A stretch of 64,000 nucleotides of DNA from Pseudonocardia sp. HH130630-07 (GTDB lineage Bacteria; Actinomycetota; Actinomycetes; Mycobacteriales; Pseudonocardiaceae): NCBI RefSeq assembly GCF_001698125.1, contig NZ_CP013854.1, forward strand, positions 620,001-684,000, in the 5' to 3' direction. A program made the translations under genes and the position numbers. Positions 35,775 to 46,202 of the stretch are shown here, piece after piece; the stretch's first letter is position 1; every line of letters starts with the position of its first letter. The notes beneath the pieces were generated by a model. That model was not told where the DNA came from, searched no databases, and saw only the letters and a list, made by a program, of their open reading frames with translations.

Positions 35775-37414
35775 TCGGGCTCCTTGCCGAACAGCGCGCG
35801 GGCCTCGCCCGCGGTGACGACCGACCCGGTGACGACGACGCCGACCCCCGACGCACCGCCCTCCTCGGCGATCTCGCGGCCCTGCTCGACCGCCTGGGCC
35901 AGCACCGGTTCCACGCTGACCCGCTCGGAGCCGAACACCTCGGCCGCCAGCGCGCCGAGCTCGTCGGCGTCCATCGCCCGGGGCGAGGAGTTGGTGGTCA
36001 CGACGACCTCGTGCAGCACCGGTTCGAGGCCCTCCAGGATGCCCCTGGCGTCCTTGCCGTGCAGCACGCCGAGCACCCCCACCAGCCGGGTGAAGCGGAA
36101 CTCCGAGGTCAGCGCGGTCGCCAGGGCGGCGGCCCCGGCCGGGTTGTGCGCGGCGTCGAGCAGCACGGTCGGGGTGTCCGGGCCGCCCTCGACCGGTTCC
36201 AGCCGGCCCGGGGAGCGGACGGACGCGAACGCCGCCCGCACCGCGTCCGGGTCCAGCAGCTGCGCGGTCCCGGCCCCGACGAGCGCCTCCGCCGCGGCGA
36301 GCGCGACCACCGCGTTGGACGCCTGGTGCTCGCCGTGCAGGGGCAGGAAGACGTCGTCGTAGCGCCCGGACAGGCCCTGCAGGTCCAGGCGCTGGCCGCC
36401 GACCGCGATCTCGCGCTCCCGGACCCCGAACTCGGCGCCCTCCCGCGCGACCTGCGCACCGACCTCGGCGCACCGCGCGATGAGGACTTCGGCCACGTCC
36501 TTGTCCTGGGCGGACAGCACGGCGACCGATCCCGGCTTGATGATCCCGGCCTTCTCCCGCGCGATGCCGAGCAGGTCGTCGCCGAGGTACTCGGCGTGGT
36601 CCATGCCGATCGGCAGGATCACCGCGACGTCGGCGTCGGCGACGTTGGTGGCGTCCCACCGCCCGCCCAGCCCGACCTCGATCACCGCGGCCTCGACCGG
36701 GGCGTCGGAGAACGCCGCGAAGGCCATCGCCGTGAGCACCTCGAACTTCGACAGCGCCGGGTCGTCGCCGCGCTTGGCGTCGACCAGCTCCACCACGGGC
36801 TCCACCTCGCGGTAGGCCGCGACGTAGCGCTCCGGGGTGACCGGGCGGTTGTCGAGGTTGATCCGCTCGGTGGCCCGCTGCAGGTGCGGGCTGGTGTAGC
36901 GCCCGGTGCGCAGGCCGACCTCGGTGAGCAGCGCGTCGATCATGCGCGACGTCGAGGTCTTGCCGTTCGTGCCGGTCAGGTGCACGACCGGGTAGCCGCG
37001 CTGCGGCTCGCCCAGCGCGTCGCAGAGCGCCAGCATCCGGTCCAGCGACGGCTCCATGACCGATTCCGGCCAGCGCCGGTCCAGCGCGGCGTCGACGGCG
37101 AGGAACTCCGCGTACCCGGCCACGGTGGACTGTGCGGGGACGACGTCCGGGGTGTCCCCGCCGCGGATCTCGTCCAGCACGGCCGCGATCACGGCCTCCT
37201 GGGTGTCGCGCTCCGGCGGCTCGTCGGTCGCCGCGTCCGCGGTGGCCGCGTCGGAGCGGTTCGGGTCGTCGGCGGTCCCCGGTGCGTCGGCCGCCGGGGC
37301 GTCGGCGGTGGCCTCGTCACCGAAGCCGCCCTCGGCCCAGCGGTCCCCACCGTAGGTCGGCGAGTCCTCCTCGTCGAACTGGTCGTACCCGTGCCCGCCC
37401 GGTCCCGTGGTCAC
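35771..37414 (-). CDS. folC: Folylpolyglutamate synthase / dihydrofolate synthase with an acidic N-terminal extension
   Basis: 547 residues. The Mur-ligase-like core starts near residue 95, with P-loop '[15 protein letters not shown]' (GTNGKT at 148-153), '[13 protein letters not shown]' and 'VLLDAAHNP'. It adds glutamate to folates and makes dihydrofolate from dihydropteroate. The first 90 residues are acidic and Ala/Asp-rich, with no family counterpart, and may be disordered. The GTG at 37414 overlaps the valS stop (GTGA). The valS-folC-DUF4233-ndk order is conserved in actinobacteria. Confidence 0.95.
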   Translation of the reverse strand: MTTGPGGHGYDQFDEEDSPTYGGDRWAEGGFGDEATADAPAADAPGTADDPNRSDAATADAATDEPPERDTQEAVIAAVLDEIRGGDTPDVVPAQSTVAGYAEFLAVDAALDRRWPESVMEPSLDRMLALCDALGEPQRGYPVVHLTGTNGKTSTSRMIDALLTEVGLRTGRYTSPHLQRATERINLDNRPVTPERYVAAYREVEPVVELVDAKRGDDPALSKFEVLTAMAFAAFSDAPVEAAVIEVGLGGRWDATNVADADVAVILPIGMDHAEYLGDDLLGIAREKAGIIKPGSVAVLSAQDKDVAEVLIARCAEVGAQVAREGAEFGVREREIAVGGQRLDLQGLSGRYDDVFLPLHGEHQASNAVVALAAAEALVGAGTAQLLDPDAVRAAFASVRSPGRLEPVEGGPDTPTVLLDAAHNPAGAAALATALTSEFRFTRLVGVLGVLHGKDARGILEGLEPVLHEVVVTTNSSPRAMDADELGALAAEVFGSERVSVEPVLAQAVEQGREIAEEGGASGVGVVVTGSVVTAGEARALFGKEPE

Positions 37415-40050
37415 GAGGACTCCGGCAGCGCCGCGAGGCGGGCGCCGATCCGCTCGATGTCGGCCACCGCGGTCGCCTGCCGGGAGCGGATCCCGTCGAC
37501 GATCTCGGCCGGGGCCTTCTCGGTGAACTTCGGGTTGGTCAGCTTCTTCTCGGCCTGGTCGCGTTCCTTCTCCGCGGCGGCGAGGTCCCGGCCGAGCCGG
37601 GCCCGCTCGGCGGCGACGTCGATCGCGCCGGAGGTGTCCAGCTCGACGGTGACCGGGCCACCGGCCGTCGTGACCTCGAAGGTCGCCGTGGCGGCGAACT
37701 CCTCGCCCGCCGGGTCGAGCCGGGTCAGGAACCGCAGCGCGGTCTCGTTCCCGGCCAGGCCGGCCTCGGCCAGCCCGGGCAGCCGGGCGGCGACGGAGCG
37801 GCGGTCCGGCAGGCCCTGCTCGGTGCGGAACCGGCGGACCTCGGTGATCACCCGCTGGACGTCGGCGACCCGGGTGACCGCGGCCGGGTCGACGGCCGCC
37901 CCGGTGTCCTCCGCGGTCGGCCAGGCCGCGGTGACCACGGTCTCGCGCCCGGTCAGGGCGGTCCACAGCGCTTCGGTGACGAACGGCGTGATCGGGTGCA
38001 GCAGGCGCAGCAGCGCGTCCAGGACGTGCCCGAGGACGGCCCGGGTGCCGGGTGCGGTCGCGGCGTCGTCCAGCTGGGTCTTCGCCAGCTCGACGTACCA
38101 GTCGGCCAGCTCGTCCCAGGCGAAGTGGTAGAGCCCCTCGGTCGCCTTCGCGAACTGGTAGGACTCGAGCAGCTCGTCGGTCTGCGCACGGACCTCGCCG
38201 AGCCGGCCGAGGATCCAGCGGTCGGCGTCGGTCCGGTCGGCCGCGGCGGGCAGCGGCAGCGTCGGGTCGGCCCCCTTGGCCAGCGCGAAGCGGGTGATGT
38301 TCCACAGCTTCGTGGTGAAGTTGCGCGACCCGGCGACCCACTCCTCCGACAGCGACATGTCGGTGCCCGGGTTGGAGCCGCGGGCGATCGTGAACCGCAG
38401 CGCGTCCGCCCCGTAGGCGTCGATCAGCTCCAGCGGGTCGATGACGTTGCCCTTGGACTTCGACATCTTCTTGCCGTGCTCGTCGCGGATGAGCCCGTGC
38501 AGGTAGACGTCACGGAACGGGGCCTGCCCCAGCACGTACGTCCCGAACATCATCATCCGGACGACCCAGAAGAAGATGATGTCGTAGCCGGTGACCAGGG
38601 CCGAGTTCGGGTAGTAGCGCCCCAGGTCCGGCGTGGCGTCCGGCCAGCCGAGCGTGGAGAACGGCCACAGCCCGGAGGAGAACCAGGTGTCGAGGACGTC
38701 CGGGTCCTGGCGCCAGCCGTCCCCGGACGGGGGCTGCTCGTCGGGCCCGACGCAGACGACCTCGCCGGCCGGTCCGTACCAGACCGGGATGCGGTGCCCC
38801 CACCACAGCTGACGGCTGATCGTCCAGTCGTGCATGTTGTCGACCCAGTCGAAGTACCGCTTCTCCTGCTCGGCCGGGTGCAGCGTGGTCTCGCCCGACC
38901 GGACCGCCTCGGCCGCGGAGCGGGCCAGCGGCTCGACGCGGACGAACCACTGCAGGCTCAGCCGTGGCTCGACCGGGACGCCGGTGCGCGAGCAGTGCCC
39001 GACCGAGTGCAGGTAGGGCCGCTTCTCGGCGACGATCCGGCCCTGTGCCGCCAGCTCCTCGCGGATCGCGCGCCGCGCCTCGAAGCGGTCCATCCCGTCG
39101 AACCGGGTGCCGGACCCGGCGATGGTGCCGGTCTCGTCCATGATCGTCGGCATCGGGAGGTCGTGCCGGCGGCCGAGCTCGAAGTCGTTCGGGTCGTGCG
39201 CCGGGGTGATCTTGACGGCGCCCGAGCCGAACTCCGGGTCGACGTAGTCGTCGGCGACGACCGGGATCCGCCGGCCGGTGATCGGCATCTCGATCTCGGT
39301 GCCGACCAGCGCGGCGTAGCGCTCGTCATCGGGGTGGACGGCGATCGCGGTGTCACCCAGCATCGTCTCGACCCGGGTGGTCGCGACGACGACCGAGGCG
39401 TCCCCGTCGCCGTAGCGCATCGAGACGAGCTCGCCCTCGGTCTCGATGTGGTCGACCTCGATGTCGGAGATCGCCGAGCGCAGCGCCGGGGACCAGTTGA
39501 CCAGGCGCTCGGCCCGGTAGATCAGCTCGTCGTCGAACATCTTCTTGAACACCGTGGTGACGGCGCGGGAGAGCCCGGCGTCGAGGGTGAACCGCTCCCG
39601 GGACCAGTCGACGCCGTCGCCGAGGCGCTCCATCTGGCCCAGGATCGAGCCCCCGGACTCGGCCTTCCACTCCCAGACCTTCTCGACGAAGCGCTCGCGG
39701 CCGATCGCGTGCCGGTCCGGCTCGCCCGCGGCGGCCATCCGCCGCTCGACGATCGTCTGGGTCGCGATGCCCGCGTGGTCCATCCCGGGCAGCCACAGCG
39801 CGTCGTAGCCCTGCATCCGGCGGCGCCGGGTCAGGACGTCGATCAGCGTGTGGTCCATCGCGTGCCCCAGGTGCAGGCTGCCGGTGACGTTCGGCGGGGG
39901 GATGACGATGCAGAAGCCGGGCTTGCCCGACGCCGGGTCGGCGCGGAAGTACCCGGCGTCGACCCAGCGGCGGTACATGTCGCCCTCTACCTCGCCAGGA
40001 GTCCACTTGGCGGGCAGGTCGGCGGTACGCGCTGGCAGGGTCTCGGTCAC
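37411..40050 (-). CDS. valS: Valyl-tRNA synthetase
   Basis: 879-residue class I synthetase. The ATP-binding HIGH-type motif is [14 protein letters not shown] (51-64), and KMSKSKGN lies near residue 530 before '[18 protein letters not shown]'. An editing domain is visible ('[20 protein letters not shown]'), and a C-terminal coiled coil ends the protein (charged helix '[20 protein letters not shown]'). It charges tRNA-Val and removes misactivated threonine. The start is the GTG at 40050. It leads the folC operon. Confidence 0.97.
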   Translation of the reverse strand: MTETLPARTADLPAKWTPGEVEGDMYRRWVDAGYFRADPASGKPGFCIVIPPPNVTGSLHLGHAMDHTLIDVLTRRRRMQGYDALWLPGMDHAGIATQTIVERRMAAAGEPDRHAIGRERFVEKVWEWKAESGGSILGQMERLGDGVDWSRERFTLDAGLSRAVTTVFKKMFDDELIYRAERLVNWSPALRSAISDIEVDHIETEGELVSMRYGDGDASVVVATTRVETMLGDTAIAVHPDDERYAALVGTEIEMPITGRRIPVVADDYVDPEFGSGAVKITPAHDPNDFELGRRHDLPMPTIMDETGTIAGSGTRFDGMDRFEARRAIREELAAQGRIVAEKRPYLHSVGHCSRTGVPVEPRLSLQWFVRVEPLARSAAEAVRSGETTLHPAEQEKRYFDWVDNMHDWTISRQLWWGHRIPVWYGPAGEVVCVGPDEQPPSGDGWRQDPDVLDTWFSSGLWPFSTLGWPDATPDLGRYYPNSALVTGYDIIFFWVVRMMMFGTYVLGQAPFRDVYLHGLIRDEHGKKMSKSKGNVIDPLELIDAYGADALRFTIARGSNPGTDMSLSEEWVAGSRNFTTKLWNITRFALAKGADPTLPLPAAADRTDADRWILGRLGEVRAQTDELLESYQFAKATEGLYHFAWDELADWYVELAKTQLDDAATAPGTRAVLGHVLDALLRLLHPITPFVTEALWTALTGRETVVTAAWPTAEDTGAAVDPAAVTRVADVQRVITEVRRFRTEQGLPDRRSVAARLPGLAEAGLAGNETALRFLTRLDPAGEEFAATATFEVTTAGGPVTVELDTSGAIDVAAERARLGRDLAAAEKERDQAEKKLTNPKFTEKAPAEIVDGIRSRQATAVADIERIGARLAALPESS

Positions 40051-40059
40051 ATGTCAAGT

Positions 40060-41574
40060 CTACGAGTCGGCCGCGACGGGATTGCGCCGCCTCCGGACCG
40101 CCCGCACGACCAGTGCGACCACCACGACGACCAGCACCGCGTACAGGCTCCCGGCCACCGGGCTGGCGACCAGGGCGACCGGGTCGCCCTCGCTCACCGC
40201 CAGCGCGCGGCGCAGCTCGGTCTCGGCCAGCGGCCCCAGGATGATCGCGATCAGCATCGGCGCGACCGGCACGCCGTAGCGGCGCATCGCCGTCCCCAGC
40301 AGGCCGATCAGCACCACCAGGACCAGGTCGAGGATCTTCGCGCTGGTCGCGTAGACCCCGAGCATCGCGAACACGGTGATGCCGGCGTAGAGGTAGTGCC
40401 GGGGCACCCGCAGCAGCGCCGCCCACAGCGGGGCGAACGGCAGGTTGAGGATCAGCAGCACGACCAGCCCGACGAAGAAGCTGGCGAGCAGCGCCCAGAC
40501 CAGGTCGGGTGCCCGCTCGAACAGCAGCGGCCCCGGCTGCAGGCCGTACTGGCGGAACGCGGCGAGCAGGATCGCCGCCGTCGCCGAGGTCGGCAGCCCG
40601 AGTGCGAGCAGGGCACCCATCGCCGTCCCGGCGGTGGCGTTGCCCGCGGCCTCCGGACCGGCGACGCCCTGGATCGCACCGCGGCCGAACATCGGCCGCG
40701 CACGCCGGGCGTCGAGCCGCCGCTCGGTGCCGTAGGACAGGAAGGTGGGCACCTCCGAGCCACCGACCGGGATGATCCCGAACGGCAGCCCGGTCGCCGT
40801 CCCGCGCAGCCAGGCCGGCAGGGCGGCGCGGAACTCGGCGCGGCTCAGCCACGGCCGGCCACGGGAGACCAGCACGCCGTGGTCCTCGGTGGCGCCGACC
40901 CGGGTGGCCCGGTGGAACACCTCGGCCAGCGCGAGCAGCCCGACGGTGACGACCACGATGTCGATGCCGTCGAACAGCTCGGGCCGCCCGCCGGTGAGCC
41001 GCGCGGCGCCGGAGATCCCGTCGATGCCGACCACGGCGACGGCCAGCCCGAGCGCGAGCCCGGTCAGCCCGCGCACCACCGAGTCGCTGACCACGGCCGA
41101 GATCGCGACGAACGCGACGACCGCCAGCGCCAGGTACTCGGCCGGCCCGAACACGGTGGCCAGCGCGGCGAGCGAGGGCGCGAAGAACACCACGAGCACG
41201 GCCGCGACGATGCCGCCGACGAACGACGCGATCGCCGAGGCGGCGAGCGCCTGGGGTGCCCGGCCGTCCTTGGCCATGGCGTGGCCCTCGATCGAGCCGG
41301 CGATCGCCGTCGAGTTGCCCGGGGTGTTCATCAGGATCCCGGAGATCGAGTCGCCGAACAGGCCGCCGAACAGCACCCCGGCGAACATGATGAAGGCGCC
41401 GATCGGGTCCAGCGAGAACGTGACCGGCAGCAGCAGCGCCACCGCCATCGCCGACCCGAGGCCGGGCAGGACGCCGACGGCGGTGCCGAGCAGCGCGCCG
41501 ACCACCACCCAGAGCATGTTCATCGGGGTGAGGACGGTGGCGAACCCCTCGCCCAGCTGCGTCAGCACGGTCAT
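40060..41574 (-). CDS. tctA: Tripartite tricarboxylate transporter, large permease TctA
   Basis: 504 residues with about 12 membrane segments. Family marks are '[21 protein letters not shown]', '[21 protein letters not shown]' and '[19 protein letters not shown]'. TctA is the main sodium-coupled permease; TctC delivers the ligand. The ATG at 41574 overlaps the tctB stop (ATGA). It is the last gene of a five-gene run that starts with a lyase. Possible ligands are di- or tricarboxylates such as citrate, tartrate, or, by context, a branched dicarboxylate. Confidence 0.93.
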   Translation of the reverse strand: MTVLTQLGEGFATVLTPMNMLWVVVGALLGTAVGVLPGLGSAMAVALLLPVTFSLDPIGAFIMFAGVLFGGLFGDSISGILMNTPGNSTAIAGSIEGHAMAKDGRAPQALAASAIASFVGGIVAAVLVVFFAPSLAALATVFGPAEYLALAVVAFVAISAVVSDSVVRGLTGLALGLAVAVVGIDGISGAARLTGGRPELFDGIDIVVVTVGLLALAEVFHRATRVGATEDHGVLVSRGRPWLSRAEFRAALPAWLRGTATGLPFGIIPVGGSEVPTFLSYGTERRLDARRARPMFGRGAIQGVAGPEAAGNATAGTAMGALLALGLPTSATAAILLAAFRQYGLQPGPLLFERAPDLVWALLASFFVGLVVLLILNLPFAPLWAALLRVPRHYLYAGITVFAMLGVYATSAKILDLVLVVLIGLLGTAMRRYGVPVAPMLIAIILGPLAETELRRALAVSEGDPVALVASPVAGSLYAVLVVVVVALVVRAVRRRRNPVAADS

Positions 41575-42104
41575 CCGGGAATCCCTGCCAGTAGCCCGGG
41601 CGGCAGGGTGAGCCCCAGCCCGCCGGAGAAGAGGAGCTGGACGGCCGAGGCCGTCGACAGCGCGACGAACACGTCGAACACCGGGCGCCGGCTGCCGAGC
41701 GCGCGGGCGGTGCCCCAGAACAGGAACGCCGCCGCGAGCAGCCAGCCCACCGGCTGCAACGCCGCCACGAACACGACGACGGTGCCGACGACCTCGGCCA
41801 GCGCCCGCCGGTTCGCCCGCGGCCGGAGCGCGCCCGGGGTGCCGGGCTCCCCCGGTGCGGCGGCCGTCGCGGGCTCCGGCCGGCGGACCACGTCCACCGC
41901 GAGCAGCACGGCCAGCACCGTGCAGGCGAGCGCGGCGATCGCCGGGAAGACCTGCGGGCCGGGCGCCGTCGCCGTCGACGGCACCTCCATCACCAGCGTC
42001 CCCACCGCCAGCACGACGCCCGCCGCGAGCAGCACCGCGGGCATCAGGAGCCCGGAGCGCCTGCGCAGCCAGACCCCCGTGGGATCGGTGACCGGCGCGC
42101 TCAC
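41571..42104 (-). CDS. tctB: Tripartite tricarboxylate transporter, small permease TctB
   Basis: 177 residues with four hydrophobic segments and a Pro-rich loop between pairs. The start is the GTG at 42104, overlapping the tctC stop (GTGA). TctB is poorly conserved; position between tctC and tctA and the segment 'VFPAIAALACTVLAVLLAV' with 'QPVGWLLAAAFLFWGTA' support the call. It assists TctA in the membrane. Confidence 0.85.
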   Translation of the reverse strand: MSAPVTDPTGVWLRRRSGLLMPAVLLAAGVVLAVGTLVMEVPSTATAPGPQVFPAIAALACTVLAVLLAVDVVRRPEPATAAAPGEPGTPGALRPRANRRALAEVVGTVVVFVAALQPVGWLLAAAFLFWGTARALGSRRPVFDVFVALSTASAVQLLFSGGLGLTLPPGLLAGIPG

Positions 42105-43084
42105 AGCCCCAGCTCCGCGACGATGCGGTCGATGTCGGCCTGGTCCTGCACGATGAACCGGTCGAACTCCGGGCCGGCCAGGAACGCGTCGGACCACTTG
42201 TTGCGGGCCAGCGTGTCGGCCCAGCCCGGGCTCGCGGCCAGCTCGGTGACCAGCTCGGTCAGCCGGGCCCGGTCCTCGGGGGCGATGCCCGGCGGGGCGA
42301 CGAGCCCGCGCCAGTTCGCCAGCGTCACCGGCACCCCCTGCTCGACCAGCGTCGGCACCTCGATGCCCGCCACCGGCTCCGGGGCGGAGAAGGCGAGTGC
42401 CCGCAGGTTCCCGGCCGCGATCTGGTCGGAGAAGTCGTGGAAGCCGCTGACCCCGACCGCGACCGTCCCGGACAGCAGCGCGGTGAGCGCCTCACCACCG
42501 CCGGAGTAGGCGATGTAGTTGATCCGGCCCGGGTCGATGCCGGCCCCGCGGGCGGTCAGCCCGGTCAGCAGGTGGTCGGCGCCGCCCAGCCCGCCGCCGC
42601 CGATCGCCTGCGCGTGCGGGTCGGCCCGCCAGGTGGTGAGGAAGTCCTCCAGGGTGCGGAACGGCGAGTCCGCGGGCACCACGAACACCAGGTAGTCCTC
42701 GGCCAGCCGGGCGATCGGCGTGGTGTCGCGCAGCGTCGTCGCCGAGCCGTTGACCGTGATCGCGCCCTCCATCACGGTGCCGGTGATCATCAGCTGGGTC
42801 GGGTCCGGCCCGATGTCGGCGAACCGGGCCAGTCCGATGGTGCCGCCGGCCCCGGGCACGTTGACGACCTGGACGTTGTTGACGATCGACTCCGCCCGCA
42901 TCACCTGCTGGGCCTCGCGCAGCGCGAGGTCCCAGCCGCCGCCCGGGGCCGCGGGGGCCATCAGGGTCAGCGACGAGCGTGGGTCCGCCCCGGTCGCGGA
43001 CCCGGCGGCGTCGACCGCCGCGAAGGCCGTCAGCACCAGCGTCGCGGTGACGCCGAGTGCGGACAGCAAGCCTCTCTTCGACAC
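42101..43084 (-). CDS. tctC: Tripartite tricarboxylate transporter, substrate-binding protein TctC
   Basis: 327 residues, GTG at 43084, with a GAAGGAG site about 5 bases upstream. An Arg-Lys then hydrophobic signal peptide ends near Ala-Ala-Asp-Ala-Ala. Family blocks are '[20 protein letters not shown]', '[14 protein letters not shown]' and '[21 protein letters not shown]'. The protein binds the carboxylate outside the membrane and hands it to TctAB. It follows the CoA-transferase by 65 bases, in the same operon. Adjacent activation and lyase enzymes point to a small dicarboxylate substrate. Confidence 0.92.
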   Translation of the reverse strand: MSKRGLLSALGVTATLVLTAFAAVDAAGSATGADPRSSLTLMAPAAPGGGWDLALREAQQVMRAESIVNNVQVVNVPGAGGTIGLARFADIGPDPTQLMITGTVMEGAITVNGSATTLRDTTPIARLAEDYLVFVVPADSPFRTLEDFLTTWRADPHAQAIGGGGLGGADHLLTGLTARGAGIDPGRINYIAYSGGGEALTALLSGTVAVGVSGFHDFSDQIAAGNLRALAFSAPEPVAGIEVPTLVEQGVPVTLANWRGLVAPPGIAPEDRARLTELVTELAASPGWADTLARNKWSDAFLAGPEFDRFIVQDQADIDRIVAELGL

Positions 43085-43149
43085 GATCACTCCTTCGTGA
43101 ACCGTCACCGGCCCCGCGCCTGCGGAGCCGGACGCGCCGACGGCCGGTG

Positions 43150-44370
43150 TCAGCCCGGTCCGGTGGTGGACCCGAACGTGCCGGCGGCGACCGCCGCCGC
43201 CACCTCGTCCGGGGTGTAGCCGATCTCCGCGGCGACCTGGGCGGTGTGCTCGCCGGGGCCGGGCAGGTCGTGCCGTACCGGCAGCCGGTGCCCGGCCAGC
43301 TCCAGCGGCAGCGCCGGGAGCCGCACCCCGCGGCCGTCGGGCAGGGTCAGGTCGACCAGCGCGCCCGGCTCGGCCAGGTGCGGGTCCTCGGCCAGGTCCT
43401 CCGGGCGCTGGATCGGGGCGAACGGCAGGCCGATCTCCGCGCAGCGCCGCGCGGCCTCGTCGAGGTCCAGCGCCCCGACCGTCGTCCGGATCCGGGGCAG
43501 CACCCGGTCCCGCGCGGCGACCCGGCCGGTGTTGGTGGCGAGCGAGGTGTCCGCGGCGAGATCGTCGAGACCGAACCCGGCGCAGAACGCGCGCCACTGG
43601 GTGTCGGTGACGACACCGAGGAAGAGCTTCTCGCCGTCGGCGGTGTCGAACACGTCGTACACCGCCCAGGCCGAGAGCCGGGCCGGCATCGGTGCCGCCG
43701 CGCGGCCGGTGACCGCGTACTGGGCCATGTGCTGGCCGACGAGGAACACGTTGTTCTCGAACAGCGAGCTGCGGACCAGCTGCCCGCGTCCGGTCCCCCG
43801 GCGCTCGTGCAGCGCCGCGAGGACGCCGACGGCCGCGAACACCCCACCCATCACGTCGTTCACCGACGCCCCGGCCCGCAGTGGCCGTCCGGGCGGGCCG
43901 GTCATGTAGGCGAGACCGCCCAGCATCTGGACGACCTCGTCGAGCGCGGTGCGCTGCTCGTAGGCGCCGGACAGGAAGCCCTTCAGGCTGCAGTAGACGA
44001 GCCCCGGGTTGTCCTCGCGCAGGTCGTCGTAGCCCAGGCCCAGCGCGTCCAGCGCCCCGGGGCGGAAGTTCTCGGTGACGACGTCGGCCGTCGCGACCAG
44101 CCGGCGGGCGTACTCCAGTCCCTCGGCGCTGTGCAGGTCCACCGCCACCGACCGCTTGTTGCGGTTGTACATCGCGAAGAACCCGGCTCCGGAGCCGGGC
44201 AGCCTGCGGGTGCGGTCGCCGTCGCCGACCGGCTCGACCTTGACGACGTCGGCCCCCAGGTCACCGAGCACGAGCCCGCAGGACGGGCCCATGACCATGT
44301 GCGAGAACTCGACGACCCGGACACCGGCCAGCGGCAGCGGGCGGTCCCCGGTGGCGTCCGGGGCGCTCAT
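43150..44370 (-). CDS. Class III (CaiB/BaiF) CoA-transferase
   Basis: 406 residues, ATG at 44370, overlapping the lyase stop (ATGA). 'GVRVVEFSHMVMGPSCGLVLGDLGADVVKVE' spans the family N-terminus (given as two blocks around 'MGPSCGLVLGDLGAD'). 'YNRNKRSVAVDL' and 'DVVTENFRPGALDALGLGY' follow, and the Asp in 'SVNDVMGG' is in the place of the catalytic residue. These enzymes move CoA from succinyl-CoA or another donor to a carboxylate. Human SUGCT, of this family, activates glutarate and hydroxymethylglutarate, which fits the adjoining HMG-CoA-lyase gene. Confidence 0.92.
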   Translation of the reverse strand: MSAPDATGDRPLPLAGVRVVEFSHMVMGPSCGLVLGDLGADVVKVEPVGDGDRTRRLPGSGAGFFAMYNRNKRSVAVDLHSAEGLEYARRLVATADVVTENFRPGALDALGLGYDDLREDNPGLVYCSLKGFLSGAYEQRTALDEVVQMLGGLAYMTGPPGRPLRAGASVNDVMGGVFAAVGVLAALHERRGTGRGQLVRSSLFENNVFLVGQHMAQYAVTGRAAAPMPARLSAWAVYDVFDTADGEKLFLGVVTDTQWRAFCAGFGLDDLAADTSLATNTGRVAARDRVLPRIRTTVGALDLDEAARRCAEIGLPFAPIQRPEDLAEDPHLAEPGALVDLTLPDGRGVRLPALPLELAGHRLPVRHDLPGPGEHTAQVAAEIGYTPDEVAAAVAAGTFGSTTGPG

Positions 44371-45335
44371 GCGGCGGCCCCGCCCGGACCGCCGGCGTAC
44401 CGGAAACCCTTGGTCAGCCCGGCGTCGGCGAGGTGCCCGTGCAGCGGTTCGCCGGGCAGCGCCGCGGCGAGGACCTCCCGGGCCGCCAGCAGCGCGTCGA
44501 TGTCGACGCCGGTGCGCAGCCCGGAGGACTCCAGCAGGAACACGAGGTCCTCGGTGACGAGGTTGCCGCTGGCCCCCGGCGCGTACGGGCAGCCGCCGAG
44601 CCCGGCCTGCGAGGAGTCGAAGGTGCGCACGCCGACGTCCAGCGCGGCCACCACGTTCGCCAGCCCCTGGCCCCGGGTGTTGTGCAGGTGCGCGCCGCCG
44701 GCCCGGTCGCCGAGCTCGGCGTGCAGCCGGGTGAACAGCCGCCGGATCGCCGACGGGTCGGCGTAGCCGGTCGTGTCGGACAGCCCGACGGCGTCGGCTC
44801 CGGCCGCGGCCGCGCGCACCGCGAGGTCGATCACCCGGTCCTCGGGCACCGGGCCCTCGATCGTGCAGCCGAACGCCGTCGACAGGCCCACCTCGACCCG
44901 CAGCCCCGGGGTGTCGCGGGTCAGGCCGGTGATCGTGGCCAGCTGCTCGATCGCCGCGTCGGTGCCGATCCCGACGTTGGCCCGGCTGTGCGCGTCCGAC
45001 ACCGACACCGGGACCGTGATCGACCGGGCGCCCGCGGTGACCGCGTTGCGCGCGCCGACGAGGTTCGGGACCAGCGCGAGGACGGTGAGGTCCGGGATCT
45101 CCCCGGCGACGGCGACGACCTCGGCCGCGTCGGCCATCTGCGGGAGCCGGCGCGGCGACACGAACGACGCCACCTCGATCTCGCGCAGCCCGGCGGCGGC
45201 GAGCGCGGCGATCCAGCGGTGCTTGAGCGGGGTCGGCATGGTCGCGGCGACGCTCTGCAGCCCGTCCCGCGGGCCGACCTCGCTGACCAGGACGTCCACC
45301 GGCGAGCGACGTGAGGCCCGGTCCGGAACGACCAT
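44367..45335 (-). CDS. HMG-CoA lyase family protein
   Basis: 322 residues, ATG at 45335. TIM-barrel lyase of the DRE-TIM family: 'VSEVGPRDGLQSVAATMPT' holds the Arg-Asp pair, 'HLHNTRGQGLANVVAAL' the metal-binding His pair, and 'GGCPYAPGASGNLVTEDLVF' the loop Cys of HMG-CoA lyases. The usual HxHDT has Asn in place of Asp. HMG-CoA lyase cleaves 3-hydroxy-3-methylglutaryl-CoA to acetoacetate and acetyl-CoA; a related branched acyl-CoA is possible. It is first in the operon with CoA-transferase and TctCBA, and divergent from an IclR regulator. Confidence 0.9.
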   Translation of the reverse strand: MVVPDRASRRSPVDVLVSEVGPRDGLQSVAATMPTPLKHRWIAALAAAGLREIEVASFVSPRRLPQMADAAEVVAVAGEIPDLTVLALVPNLVGARNAVTAGARSITVPVSVSDAHSRANVGIGTDAAIEQLATITGLTRDTPGLRVEVGLSTAFGCTIEGPVPEDRVIDLAVRAAAAGADAVGLSDTTGYADPSAIRRLFTRLHAELGDRAGGAHLHNTRGQGLANVVAALDVGVRTFDSSQAGLGGCPYAPGASGNLVTEDLVFLLESSGLRTGVDIDALLAAREVLAAALPGEPLHGHLADAGLTKGFRYAGGPGGAAA

Positions 45336-45352
45336 CGTTGCACACTCCAATG

Positions 45353-45373
45353 TTCTGTCTAGCAGAATGCTAG
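45353..45373. promoter_or_regulatory. Candidate IclR operator between the lyase operon and the regulator
   Basis: Two overlapping inverted repeats: TTCTG-TCTAG-CAGAA at 45353-45367 and CTAGCA-GAA-TGCTAG at 45359-45373, both perfect. A further AGAACGCTAG half-like copy follows at 45384-45393. The position, 18 bases upstream of the lyase start, suits autoregulated IclR control. Confidence 0.55.
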
Positions 45374-45473
45374 TGCGTTGAAGAGAACGCTAGGTGTCGT
45401 CCGGCACGGTCGTCAAGGCCGTCGGCGCGGCGTGCCAGACTGTGGACGACGGGGCGCACCACGGAGGGGACGA

Positions 45474-46202
45474 GTGGCGGGGACCGGCCAGGAGCCGCGG
45501 GAGCAGCGGGTGGAGTCCGTCGAGCGGGCGCTGACCCTGCTCGACGCGTTCGGGAACGGGGCCGACCGGCTCTCGCTCGCCGAGCTGGCGCGCGCCACCG
45601 GGTACTACCGGAGCACGATCCTGCGGCTCGCCGCGTCCCTGCAGCGGATGGGCTACCTGCTCCGCGAGGACGACGGCCGCTACCGGCTCGGCCCGACGCT
45701 GTGGCGGCTGGGGTCGCAGTACCAGCGGTCGTTCCGGCTCGCCGACCACGTCCGCCCCGCGCTGACCGCGATCGCCGCCGACACCGGGGAGAGCGCCGCG
45801 TTCTACGTCCGCGAGGGCGACCAGCGGGTGGTGCTGTACCGGGTCAACACCGACCGGCCGATGCGCCACCATCTCGACGAGGGCACCGTGCTGCCGCTCG
45901 ACCGCGGCGCCGGCGGCCGGGTGCTCGCCGCGTGGACCGGCGACGAGGGTCCCGCCGCGGAGCGGGTGCGGGCGGCCGGGCACGCCTGGTCCGACGGTGA
46001 GCGGAGCCCGGAGACCGCGGCCGTGGCGGTCCCGGTGTTCGGGATGGACTCCCGGTTCGTCGGGGCGCTCGGGGTGGTCGGCCCGCGGCAGCGGCTCACC
46101 CCGGAACGGGTCCCCGAGGTCACCGAGCTGCTACTGCGGCACGCCGGGGACCTGAGCCGGCGCCTCGGCGGGCGCGGCGGCGTCCCGGGCTCAGACCGGT
46201 AG
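45474..46202 (+). CDS. IclR family transcriptional regulator
   Basis: 242 residues from the GTG at 45474, with GGAGGGG before it. N-terminal winged helix: 'VESVERALTLLDAFGNGADR', 'LSLAELARATGYYRSTILRL' and 'MGYLLREDDGRYRLGPTLWRLG'. The C-terminal effector domain (about 90-235) has 'DHVRPALTAIAADTGESAAFY' and 'PLDRGAGGRVLAAW'. IclR proteins sense small aromatic or organic acids. It diverges from the lyase/CoA-transferase/TctCBA operon and probably regulates it. Confidence 0.92.
   Translation: MAGTGQEPREQRVESVERALTLLDAFGNGADRLSLAELARATGYYRSTILRLAASLQRMGYLLREDDGRYRLGPTLWRLGSQYQRSFRLADHVRPALTAIAADTGESAAFYVREGDQRVVLYRVNTDRPMRHHLDEGTVLPLDRGAGGRVLAAWTGDEGPAAERVRAAGHAWSDGERSPETAAVAVPVFGMDSRFVGALGVVGPRQRLTPERVPEVTELLLRHAGDLSRRLGGRGGVPGSDR

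Noticed and set aside
37132..42156. Open frame of 1674 codons on the plus strand, antisense to valS and tctA
   Set aside because: High GC leaves few stops in a shadow frame. The minus strand has all valS, folC and tct motifs; the plus frame is Arg/Gly/Pro-rich with no domain.
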